A DNA stretch of 64,000 nt from Mycogone perniciosa. Lineage: Eukaryota; Ascomycota; Sordariomycetes; Hypocreales; Hypocreaceae. Below are positions 46,121 to 57,115 of this stretch, one piece after another (the first letter of the stretch is position 1; each line of letters starts with the position of its first letter). The position numbers and the translations under genes are program-made. The notes below the pieces were generated by a model. That model was given only the letters and a program-made list of their open reading frames with translations. It was not told where the DNA came from and did no database searches. The DNA lies in contig JAOALB010000113.1 in the NCBI GenBank assembly GCA_025331125.1, positions 1-64,000 of the forward strand, in the 5' to 3' direction.

Positions 46121-46515
46121 GTTCGATCTTCTCTGGGCGGTTTTATTTGGCTACATAGGTTCTTCTGTGTGGTATGATCAGCGTTGTTCTTGTTCATTTT
46201 TTGTGGACATCGTTCGGTAGGGCATGTAGTGTGTTATCGTTGCTAGTATCGAGATTGAAGGGGATCTCACCACAGCTAATTTATCAACGAATTGATTGCT
46301 TATGGCCTTGGAGACGCAATAAGACGGCAATCCGCTTCCTTTGACGCCCTGATAAGTCGAGAACATGGGCTGCCTTGATGAGGGCGCTCTCTGTGTCACC
46401 ACATGCTCGCTTACACCACGAGAAACATTGACGCAGCCATCCACGGGTGGCTACATTACATTCCATTAAATTACTACGTGGCTTTCTATGATTTGGAATC
46501 ATTATCCCAATTGGT
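46121..46515. other. Convergent 3' ends
   Basis: This 395-bp spacer lies between the stops of the methyltransferase and the thioesterase-like gene, which face each other. It should hold both terminators; nothing else is recognised. Confidence 0.4.
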
Positions 46516-47628
46516 CTAGATCTTGGTCACCTTCTTGGTCAACTCCCTGGCTGCAGAATTTCTCGCCATGTCTACAATCATGGCAACCTGTTGGCTCTGT
46601 GCAACCAAGTCGCCCTTCATATCAAACACCAACGCCTCGGTATCATACCTCCCATTATCAATCCGCTTCCCTTGCGTCCTTACAAGCAGCCATTCTTCCC
46701 CTTCGCGTGGCAGCGCCTTCTTCACCTCCAGGTTCATGACTAGCGTAGGGAACCAAAACGATTTGTCGTACGCAAACCCATTCTCCGGGATGGGATCCTC
46801 AGGATTGCGCTGACGGAACATCTCGACCGTCATGGCGGGCGTCAGATCCATAACTAACGCCAATGACGGTGACGTGAAGGCCTCCTTGATGGCAAAACGT
46901 ATCCAAATGTCTAGAGAGCCAGTGAAATTTGTGAATCTCTTCCCCTTTCGTGGCCAAAAATACTGAAAGTGGCGCATAGCAGCCGCTTTGTCCATGATCG
47001 GATCGAAAAAAGTCTCCCAGTTAGGATCCTGACCCAAGGTAAGCTTCGCAAAGTCCACAGGCGGGAGCTCAGGCTGCATTGTCCAGCCCGTGCGCAGAGT
47101 TATGCCCTTCTCTGCCTCGATGAGTCGGTTGGTGAGGTATGCAGATACGAGCTTTGGTGACTTGCCATCTGGGGATATCCAGGGATGTTGGGTGAGAAGG
47201 TCATCTTGGTAGAGAGTGATGTGTAGCACAGATATGAGGCGGCCAGGCTTGACCTCTTCCACGATAAAGATGGCAGGGCCGACTAGTGTGCGATTGAAGA
47301 ATTCCCAATGGCTGATGATGGTGTCTGGTTGGTTCCTGGGGGAGAGGTGTGCCATAGCGACGCGGAGGAAGATGTTGGCCACATAACCACCGTTAGGGAC
47401 TGGGATTTGACGTTGGTGTTAGTCTCGTAGCTCGGACTTATATGAAGGTGAAGACACTGTAATGTGATGACATCTATATGAGAGCATTGGGGTATGAATA
47501 GGGTCCTCGTGCTTACCCACGCCAATACAAAAGCTTGGAGACAATTTTGCAGCATATGTCTTGTCGTCGAGTTTGGTGATAATGGAGTCTTCCTCCAACG
47601 AGGTGGGAAACTTGGGCATGGAACTCAT
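46516..47628 (-). CDS. Thioesterase-like superfamily (double hotdog) protein
   Basis: Two exons (47628-47517 and 47399-46516; 117-nt intron) encode 331 residues. The join restores the block FCIGVVPNGGYVANIFLRVA, the usual start of the fungal acyl-CoA thioesterase-like family (PF13622 type). A second hotdog half follows, with DIWIRFA...PSLALVMDLTPA and a late YDTEALVFDMKGDLVAQSQQ. The protein probably hydrolyses acyl-CoA or related thioesters in the cytosol or peroxisome; no targeting signal is clear. It faces the O-methyltransferase end to end, which is weak evidence of a shared pathway. Confidence 0.82.
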
Positions 47629-48136
47629 GTTTGCGGTCCTTGTCGTGCTTTTTGTTCCTTATTCCGGAATCTGGGAGTGGATAAGATGGGTCAATCGAGA
47701 CATCATATCGTGGTTTTGGTTGCATTTTCATACATCTAGCGTGCGTGTCTTCTCTGGAGGTTGAACGCCTCCATCCTTCACAGTGACTCGATGGGGCATC
47801 ATCATGAATGAGCCGAGGCAACTCCACTCCTTTGCCAATAACAGATTCGGCCCGAAAGAGAAGCTCTATGTAGAATTGGGTTTCACCTACGTGGACTTGA
47901 TCAATGTGGAAGTGACGTGCTAATAACTTCGGTCTAGACTAGCTAAGGGTATATACGAATTACGCGAATCCCATGCTCCCTACGGAGTACAGAAGTTAGA
48001 AAGGAGATATCTCCGCTAACGCTCTTCGGATTTAACCCCATACTAGTGAACGGCCCCATGTTGTTTTAGTGCTCCGTACTCCGTGTCCGTAGTTTCCGGT
48101 TTCTCAGATGACCTCCGTGCTGGTTACACGAACCAT
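47629..48136. other. Intergenic with TACTCCGTA motifs
   Basis: This 500-bp spacer holds the promoter of the thioesterase-like gene and motifs near 47979 and 48071. No gene is seen. Confidence 0.4.
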
Positions 48137-50021
48137 TCAAGGGAATCCTTCCCCGGTATTGTTGATCAGGAAGTCCCGGCTTCTTTGCAGCGGCAGTATC
48201 ACGTTTTGCAGCATGTCTTGCCTCCACTTATCAGGTCTGTTCTTCCCCAAGCACCACTCAACGGCCTCAGAATAGGCCTGGCCTGCCTCTTCTTCCACGT
48301 CATACTGCCATTTTCGGGCCGCCAGAACATCAAATCCTCCTCTATTGGCCTCAGTATCACCAACTGGCCACTCTTTCCTGCACGGCTGATCCTCCAGAAC
48401 CGCCCCGAAGCATAGCTCCAGGAGCATAATGCCCAGCTGGTCAAGTGATTGACACAGCATCGCGCCATTCTCAAGTGACGTGAGTGATTCTTGGCTAGAT
48501 AGCATTGAGAAGTTGGGGCTTATATGAGGCTGGTCCAGAGATATGACGTTCCGGTCATTTATGTTGGTGTAAAATGCAATCTCGGACTTCTTCCACAGAA
48601 AAGGGAGCCATTGGGTGCCTGCGAGCTGTAAGAAAGAAGAGGCGAGAATTAGCGACAAGGCATAACGCTGACGTCGAGTAGGACGAGGATAAACCTCGCC
48701 CCGGAGGATTTGATCAAGCGTGACAGATGTGACGCTGTCGGCTGTCTGATGAGAAACGGTATAGATGTAGTACTGGCAGTCTTCCCCAGTCAGGTAGCCC
48801 CAACATGAGTCCTCTATTTGATCGAGCGGTATGCACAACGTAGAGATTTCTTGAAAAATACTAGAGTAAGGATCTGTATCCGCCATTGTTATCCTGATCG
48901 ACGGGGGCGGCCTGAGTGATGGTCAGCCTTGTTCCTGAATCCTAGAAACGAATATGAACATGGCACACGCAACACAGCTCACCTTAGAAGCTTATCACAG
49001 CCCGCCTGGCGTTTCAATCTCATTGCAGACTTGACTGGAATATTTTCCCTGTGCTTCGGGCCACGAAGCGGGACTCTTTCCACCTGATCCATCGCTTGCC
49101 TCGCTGATACCGAGGTCTCCTCATTCCCCTCCGTGATTCTGGTCTTGTGAACCCCCCAATTCGAGGATCCCAAGGTAGCGAACATGATGTTAAACTCAGA
49201 GTCCTTTCTGGCCCGGTGTTAGAGAAGCAATCCCATGTGATGTTGCTCTCTGCATGAGCAGTTCCATGAGGAGGCAAGAGCTTGGAAAAGCTTGGTTGCT
49301 TGCCTCCAGAAGGTACATAATGCAGAATCGGCAGAGCTTGTTTGTTGTATGAGCTTTCGTCTCCGCCTCAATTCATCTTCTCTGTCACTAGCCCTTAACA
49401 GCTTCTCAAGGCCGCTGTTATAGTTCTGGAGCTGCTTGAATAATTCCTCGCGGATTGCCTCACTGTTGCTGAATTTGACCTTGAACAGTTGGAACCTAAG
49501 CTTATCTTTGGTCATGATATCCTTTGGACGTCTGTTAGTTACTCGTATTATCTGTGGGTGGCCGGCAATTAGTATTCAATGCTCCGAACTTGTGAAGCCA
49601 AGTTGCTCACTGGGGTGTTCAGTTTCTCCTGGACTGCTTCCGCATCCATGGCCATCTCCTGTTCCAAATCCTCCATAGTGCTTTCCATTCCCGTTATAAA
49701 TTCGAAGTACGGTTCGTAAGCATCTCCAAGTCGTTTCCTCAACAATGCATCGACGCCGTCTTCTCTCCAGGCATCACCGCCAGGATCTGATAGCAATGCC
49801 TCGATTTTGGCATCATCTGCAACCAAAGGAAGTAGTAGTTGCCTCAGATTGCTTGCCAGGGCCACACGATGAAACTTCAACTGGGTGCTGCATTTGGTGT
49901 ATTCCAGCCTTATTTGGTTCCATACTCCAAGTCGCTTCGCAATTTCGCGGTATCGACCAAGTGCACTAATGGCCAGGGGAAACGCCCCGAGCACTATTCC
50001 GGCTATTTCGAAGCCAGACAT
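48137..50021 (-). pseudogene. DUF7580-type protein with an in-frame stop
   Basis: Three exons (50021-49611, 49551-48983, 48911-48137) join in one frame of 585 codons. The N-terminus MSGFEIAGIVLGAFPLAISAL and the blocks TKCSTQLKFHRVAL and GYLTGEDCQYYIYT, plus RQRYALSLILASSFLQL, mark the fungal DUF7580 family, often found with incompatibility or NLR-like genes. Codon 248 (49221-49219) is TAA inside a block (LLL-stop-HRARKDSEF) where the family normally has Gln. Homology continues without a break on both sides and no GT donor lies nearby to splice it out. A CAA to TAA change is a CpA to TpA transition, as in RIP. The gene is therefore probably dead or makes a truncated protein, unless the base is a sequencing error. 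Confidence 0.7.
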
Positions 50022-50389
50022 GGCGTACAAGTCGCAGAAGTGTTCGTTCGCTGGTTCCAAGTACAGCTGCCGGTTATGAGAATGCCTTCGACCATGAAAG
50101 TGGACTGATAGAATGTGTTGGAGTTCAAGAGCACACGCGGGAATTCAGGTCAGGCTGCATATTTATGGATGCCCAACTCACGCCAATGCAACCATCATGC
50201 ATAGAGCATGCCTCGACTCTACGGCCTCACATTGGACAAGACATGAGAGCTACAAGGGGTCCCCTCAAGGTATGCATTCAACAGATGGCCAATCACATGC
50301 TTCTTTTACTTCTTGTATTTGGGGTGACTATCTCCATATCTCGCGGAATTCCCAAATTCTTTGCTTTGTATGCTACAGATTTCGATATA
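50022..50389. promoter_or_regulatory. Shared divergent promoter
   Basis: About 370 bp separate the start codons of the minus-strand DUF7580 gene and the plus-strand zinc-finger gene. Both promoters must lie here. An in-frame ATG at 50165 upstream of the zinc-finger start would add a hydrophobic leader, but it is more likely leader sequence. No specific site is recognised. Confidence 0.35.
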
Positions 50390-51834
50390 ATGTCTGGATC
50401 AGGACAAAATCCCAATATCTCAACCAAGGCCCGTGAGACGCGTCAATGCTTCTTTGACCTGATATCGCATTTAGAGGGACAGCATGGCGGTGCACCGACG
50501 ATAGAAACAATCACAGACGCCTTGGAACGATTCATATTGTGGGCGGGAAATTTGGGTGCTATGCATCTTCCCGAATCGAAACTATCGCTTGACTATCGCC
50601 TCACGGGAGCTCGGGAAATCCATGAGCTCTTATGTGAGCATCTCGATGACCTACGAGAAGCTATTCACGACTGTAAGCCCATATATCCTTCGCACCTAGC
50701 TAATCCTTTCTCACAATATATAGTGCTAAGTATCTTGGATGGGGAGAGTGTAAGCCATGAGCCGGCCTCTATCGATTCGCAAGACTCTCCTGTTGATGAA
50801 GTGACGGTGATTCTCCAAATAATCTCCGAGTATATTGGATCCCTCTTTCGCGTCGGACGTCTCATCAGGAACACCGGTCCCATTGATATGTTCAAACGAG
50901 CGCTCCAAGCCTCAAACAATGCGTTCCCAGCAAGTTTCGACATCGACTACGTGAGGGAGAAGCACCAAAAGCTTAAGCAACACGATATGAATCGACTAGC
51001 TGAAAGGGCCGGATGTGCGATTGCCAAACGTAGGCAATTCATCAAGTATAGTCGAGACCATAGATCTCGACTTGGTTATGAGGAGGAGAAATGGACAGGG
51101 CAGCTGGATGCTTGCATAGAGTACTATTCAAGCGAAGTGACTACGTTTCATCCAGAAGCACTACCAGAGACACTTCTCCCTACTAAGCTGGATGATGAGG
51201 ACGACTCGGTTTCTCTCATGTCGGCTTCAACAATGGCTGATTCAACATCGACTCTACAATTACCAAAGCTAGCTGATTTATCCAAAGATGGAGAGTCCTT
51301 CGAGTGTCCAATATGCTTCACATTTCAGTCTTTCCAACAAGAGAAATCCTGGCGGTAAGTCGAAAACAATTCCTCTCTTGAATCTCGGGCAATGGTCTAA
51401 TACCATATAGTATTCACGCGTTCCGTGACCTCAAGGCGTATATGTGTACGATCGGTGGAGAATCTTGCGGCAATGATCTCTTCGAAGATCGTGATGCTTG
51501 GCTTGAACACGAATTACGACATCACAGAAGTGAATACGCTTGCCCCCTGTGCAATGGCGCCCCTGCATCATCTAGATCCGATCTCATCTCCCATATAAAT
51601 GTCAATCACGGATCTTTCCCAGAACCACAGCTTCTGTTGCTCCAGGACGCTGCCATGCGAGCCCCAGCTATGCTCAGAGCTCGGGACTGCCCATTCTGCG
51701 ATGATTGGGAGGCGAAGCTGCGCAAAACGGAAAGTTCTATGACCCAAAATATTCTTGTCACCCTGGTCCGTTTCAAAAGACATGTGGCAACAAGAACAAC
51801 TTGCCATGTTCGCCATACTCCAAGCAATGAATGA
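50390..51834 (+). CDS. C2H2-type zinc-finger protein, C-terminus probably frameshifted
   Basis: Two exons (50390-51354 and 51411-51834, 56-nt intron) give 462 residues. The N-terminal two thirds are helical and lack a known fold. The C-terminal third has Cys/His modules: ECPICFTF; a CTIGGESCG..HELRHH pair; YACPLCNGA with SHINVNH; and DCPFCDDWE followed by FKRH. This module set is typical of fungal multi-finger proteins found near incompatibility-type genes. After FKRHVAT the family normally continues EQLALFA; here the current frame goes off and stops at 51834, while EQLAMFAILQ continues in the +1 frame and stays open to 52057. One extra base near 51790 would explain this. The start at 50390 is preferred over 50165. 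Confidence 0.6.
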
Positions 51835-52692
51835 AGATAGTTTGTCTGCCGCCAGATCTATCATCAGGTTGGAGTGGAGTGGAATTTCGTTACCTGATCC
51901 TCTGCATTTAGAAACTGACAGCGGACCCCCTGAGCGAGACGTCTCGCCGCCTGACAATCCTGGATTGCGGAATTCTGCCAGCTCACACGCTACCGAAACC
52001 TTGAGGGCCGAAGATAACAAATCTCTGCCAACAAAGATGGTGACTTTTTGGATCTAATGATCCCACTGTTCACATACTGATCCCGGCAGGACAATTGCGC
52101 AAGTGGTCCATGGTCCAAAGCGACAACTTCATAACGTGTAACCACCAGTACTGCAACAGTTGCATAGTACGGTTCATGAGTGTTGCGCCTGCTGCAAGGA
52201 ACGGATGGACGTTATAAGGCAAGGAAGATGAAAGGAACATGATATAAATCGTAAGCTTGTATATTTGTACTTGTGCTTCATACTTAAGATGAGGCAGCTT
52301 TTGGGAGGGCTCGCCTGTCTATCTTCCTGCTTCTATCCCTCAGTTGGAAGGTAAACTCTACATATTCATATCGTGAAATACGTTTCGTGCTAGGATATTT
52401 AGCCACTTTGCTGACCTGAACGCGGGACCAAAGCTCAATAATATATTGTTCATCATAGAGTTGTGTCTATGTATTCCGAAGGTTTCCCTGCGATGCTTTC
52501 TAAGAATACACATGGCTACCTAGTTGTGGACGCATAAAACATATATTGTGGCCAACTTGAAGTTGAATTCAAAGCTTTTCTCCCCGATATATCATGGACT
52601 AGGACAATTCTTCCTCAACTCAAGACACGACACTGACTATTTCCTCGGTTCGAAACATAAGAGCACATAGTCTTCATATCCATCTATAGACT
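51835..52692. other. Frameshifted tail and intergenic sequence
   Basis: From 51835 to 52057 the +1 frame continues the zinc-finger protein's likely original C-terminus. The remaining 630 bp are AT-leaning with no gene seen; the convergent DUF4185-type gene ends at 52693. Confidence 0.45.
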
Positions 52693-54003
52693 CTAAGTCG
52701 CCTCCTCAAACGTCACCTTAATGACCTGAATGTGGTTATTGTTCGTGTACGCAATCGTCAGCGTCTTCCCCGACTCATCCAAGTAAGGATACGCAACACC
52801 CGCATACACGAAACCCCCATCAATCGGTTCCGCCGTAAAGACCTCCTTATCCCCCGTCCACGGACCCTCCGGACTCGGTGCCGTTCGCAGCGCAACACTC
52901 GGTCCATCTGGTCATCTCAAGTCAGCAAAGCTCAAAAGCCCAGTATCAGGATGAAGGTCCCTTACGCAGATGGACATATATATAGCATTTGAACCAGTTG
53001 CTATACACAACCTGTCCCTGTCCAACCCCCCACATCACCGCCGTCTCTGGATTGTGCTCGCTCAACACCTCCTTGCTCCATCCTTTCTCTCTCCCCCACC
53101 AGTACTCATACTGCTCCAGGTCGAACGCATCTGCTGCTTTGACGCGAGCCTGGTACACGTACTGATTCGCCGGCCACGTCGTCACCGTCTTCGGTGGGTT
53201 GCCCCAGATGTAAATATACTCGCCGTTCACATCCTGATAGGCCGCAACGTCGCCGTATTTGGGTGTGTTGCTAGTCTCCCACCACCAGCCCTGCTCGCCG
53301 AGGCGTTCAGTGATAGTAGGTGTGCCGTCGATGACTTCAACACGAGCGATACCTGCGTGGCGGTAGTTTTCATTTTCATTCTATAACGATCAGCCTTCTC
53401 TCATCTCCCCGACCCTCCCATAAAGGGTCGTAGAAACAAAGGACGACTCACAATCAGGTAATAAAGCGCGCCGACAGCAGCATCATAATCCACCTCGACC
53501 AAACTCGTGCCACCAAACCCATGCAAATTCGTCTCCCCCCATTCCGCCACCCACGGCGTAAACTGCTTCTGATGCGGCACCGGCTCATCGTCATTTAAAT
53601 GCAAATCATGCACCAGCAGCGGATCATCCGTCAGCGCTGACAGCGAATTCCTTACCATGCCGTGAAAGCCCTCGGGATTCTGATCCGGGTCCGTCACGCC
53701 CGGGGCACACCAGAGGGTATCTCCATAGACGGCGTACCATTTTCCTTGGATATGGCCTGCGAACCCCAAGTCTCGACGGCTGGCGCTGTTGGAGGAGCGT
53801 TGTTCGCCAAGGTATTCTACTGAGAAGTTGGTGATGGGGTTTTCTCCAAAGGGCTGGGTGTTGTCTGGGCCGGTCCAGGGTTCCTCATGTTGTTCTTGTT
53901 GTTGCTGGTGAGAGGTAAGCTCACTAGTAGGTGCTTGAGGAGGATCTTCAGTCTGGTCCTCTTCCTCACCGATGAGATCTTTAAAGAACTTTCTGAAGCC
54001 CAT
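52693..54003 (-). CDS. DUF4185-like (beta-propeller, glycosidase-like) protein
   Basis: Three exons (54003-53452, 53380-52966, 52907-52693) encode 393 residues. The N-terminus is Gln/Glu/Pro-rich. The domain then starts with FAGHIQGKWYAVYGDTLWC and has repeated strand blocks ending in W-rich motifs, such as EYIYIWGNPP, YWWGREKGW and GPWTGDKEV, as in DUF4185 and five-bladed propeller glycosidase-like proteins. The exon joins restore GPSVALRTAPSPEGPW. No signal peptide is seen. The family has few characterised members; carbohydrate binding or hydrolysis is an inference from fold likeness. Confidence 0.72.
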
Positions 54004-54377
54004 GACGCCTTATGATGGTGATGATCTGCGGGGCAACCTTGAGATGTTGAGGGGTAGAAGAGCCAAGGATCAATCCATATCAGAAATAACAGAAGAGGCA
54101 TTTGACATGTGTAAAAGTGGAGGCTCCCATACATAAAAACCAGGACATATCTGCACAGCCTCATGCAACTGAACTTGGCACAGGAGGAGAATTCGTGGCC
54201 ATTACTCCTCGTCAATATTAGACTCGTATGATGTCTTTCTTTCTCGTTCATTGAGTTGAATCAGGGATTCGCTTTTTGGGTATCTATCTATACATAGAAC
54301 ACTGGTTATTCTCACAAGTTTCGCTTCGCTCCTCAACGCCATTTCATGCAGCCATCTCATCGTCATTCATCCCACAC
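54004..54377. other. Intergenic, nothing recognised
   Basis: This 370-bp spacer holds the promoter of the DUF4185-type gene and the 3' end of the DUG2-like gene. Confidence 0.4.
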
Positions 54378-57115
54378 TCACAACCTGGCAAACACCTTGC
54401 CAAAAATCTCCCTCGCCTTTAGCAAATTCAGAATACTCATCCGTTCATTGGCCAAATGAGCAGAGTCACTAGCCCGACCACAAGGCAGGTGGGCAGCTGG
54501 TGCACCAAACTCCTTCTCCAGGAAACGGATGGCAGGGATAGATCCGCCTTCCCGGATGTATAGAGGCTTCTTCGGCTTGCCTGTCGATACTTCAGGAGAG
54601 CTCTGGCGCTCTTTGGCATCAGGACTAGACTGTTGACTGGTATGATCCGATGTCTCAAAGCAATCTGGCCAGGCCTCGACAACAGCCCTGCTCAGTGTGC
54701 GGAAAATTTCATTCTTCGGGTCACCCAGCCACGGCTCAGCCTTGTTGTCAATGTGTATGCTCAGTTTGTTCTGGGAGTCAAGGCTGGCAAATTCCCGGCT
54801 CAGGAAGCCTGACAATGCGCTGGTCACAGCATCGACTTCTTGTCCTGGGACCAGTCGCATACTGATGTGCGAGCTAGCATGACTGCTGACCAGACTGCCA
54901 TCAGGGCCAGATACCTTAAACCGATGAATGGTAAGATTAGGCTCGCGCCATCGCGCCAGAAGCGACTGTTTAATCTTGTCTTCTGAGATGGCCTCGGTGC
55001 TGCGGCGCACCAGAATGGAAGCAATGTCATCATAACGAGCTTCTTCTTCTGGAGTCACTGGCGGGATGCCGTCATAAAATCCCGGGATTAAGACGCGGTT
55101 GCCGCGTCCTTTCAGTCTTGACATAACCGTAGTCAGGTCTGAGAGAGGTTCATCAACCATGTGCGAACCATCAACACCCGAGTGAGTATCGGGGCGGGAC
55201 GAATCCACGCAAACCGTCGCATGAAGCACGCCACGCAGACCATACGTAAGACATGGGACCTCATCATCCAGCCAGTAACTGTTTGCCAGCAAGATGTAGT
55301 CAACGGGGCCAATCAACTCCTTGTTTCTCTTAACGGCCTCCTCAAATCCCCTGGACCCGAATTCTTCTTCTCCCTCAATCAGGAAGATGACATCGTTTTC
55401 TAGCTTCTGTGCCTGTATCAAATCCGTCACGGCATAAAGGGCCGCGATGATGGGACCTTTGTTGTCACTGATACCGCGCCCATACAGGAAGCCGTTAGTT
55501 CCCTTAACAGTGAAAGGGTCCGTCGTCCACTTTCCATTCTCGTTGTCGGCAGCTACGACATCGTAGTGCCCGTAAAAGAGGATCCGCTTCCGTTTCTCAG
55601 CCGACTCCTTCTTCCCAGAGAACCTTGCATAAACGACGGGGTTATGGGCCTTTTCCGTGCTCAGCATCTCAACATGGCCGCCCATGCGCTTAAAGAGCGC
55701 CCCGAGAAACGTGGCTCCTTTGCGGCAATCCTCTGCGAACTCGGGTCGGGATGAAACCGTCCTATACGAGACAAAATCTGCCAATGTGGAGAGCAGCACG
55801 TCCTCATTCCCGGCCGAAGTGGAGGCTTTCGAATCAGCTCCATCTTGAACGAGCCATATTGAGATATCATCGTCATTGGCTCCAGTGATGTAGAACTGCT
55901 CGTTCTTGTACGTTGTACAGACTGACGCCAGTATCTTGCCATTGTGTGCCTTCCATTTATTCAGACACTGATACTTTTGGCTGATGTTTCTGGAGACGTG
56001 TTGGTACTTCCCGTAATGAGCCGTGCTGAATTTCTAAATCAGTGTCAGCGAAGATGATAACTTGTGGAAGATTCAAGGCGACTCACAGTTGCCCAGCCAT
56101 CGGCAGAGGCTGTCCAGAGATAGCCCCAACCCATCTGGACTGACATAATATCCACGTTTTGCGCCTTGATGACTCTCAATCTCTGTGCAGTATCTAGGTC
56201 CCAGAGCTCAACGATGCCATCTAGCTTTCCAGCATACAGGAATGACCCATCAAGCGCAAGAGAAAATACTGACTCGGCGTCGTCCGTGCCTAGTGTCATG
56301 ATCTCTTGGATGCCGGAGCCATCTGACTCATCTTGTTGCCCCCTGCTCGACGGCTCAAGCCTCCAGAGTCTTATAGTACCGTCACCACCTCCCGATATCA
56401 AAACATCGTCTTCGGAATCGACTTCGACGGTAGGACCTTTTGCCATGAGCATACAGTATACGTATCCGTTGTGCGCAAACTGTCGGATCGCATGACTGTC
56501 GATTTCAAGGACGGTGTTCGCACGAGGAATCAAGCCCCAGCGGTCCTCGCTGCGTCTTGGAGTGCTGGTGCCTCCGATGGCCTTGGAATCGAAAAACCGG
56601 TGGTTTCTGCGATCGGGGTGCTTTTGCGAGTCGGGAGACACTCTGGAACTCGGATCGTTCAGGCCAACCCATTGGATAGTAGTATTCTGAGCCCCAATGT
56701 ACAGGGTTTCGTGCTGGGCGCTGTATGCGGTGCAGAAGACATCGCCGACGTCGTAGTTTCCGTAGATCTCGTAGAGGCGACGCAGAGAGCGGGGGCACCA
56801 GACATTGATGATGGCGTCGCCCGCGCTGGATAATAGCAGGGAGGCATCGGGTGAGAGAAAGAGGGAGAGGACGCTTCGTTTATGGGCCTGGACCTGCTGA
56901 ACCTGGTGGAATGTGGACAGAGACCACACCACGATTTCGCCGTCCTGAGTGCCAGCGTAGATGGAGCCGTGCTGCGGACTGACAGCCAAGGCGAGGATGC
57001 TGCTGCTGTGCTTCAGGCTGTGGACCAGCTCCGGCTGGATTTCTGGACAATCGGGCTTCTCGAGAGTGGCGAGAACCGACGTGGCGGTCGCTGAATCGGC
57101 TGTGAGTGAGGGCAT
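54378..57115 (-). CDS. dug2: DUG2-like WD40/M20 peptidase (glutathione degradation)
   Basis: Two exons (57115-56087 and 56033-54378, 53-nt intron) encode 894 residues. The N-terminal half is a WD40 propeller (GTQDGEIVVWSLSTF, SGGGDGTIRLWRLE, YAGKLDGIVELWDLD). The C-terminal half is an M20 metallopeptidase with GHYDVVAAD (His499, Asp501), GRGISDNKGP (Asp533) and EGEEEFGSRG (about Glu566-567) as the zinc and catalytic residues. This WD40 plus M20 fusion is the architecture of yeast Dug2, which with Dug3 forms the glutathione amidotransferase complex that starts cytosolic glutathione breakdown. Length fits (878 in yeast). The second exon restores a last WD unit (NDDDISIWLVQDG). No targeting signal is seen. 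Confidence 0.9.
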
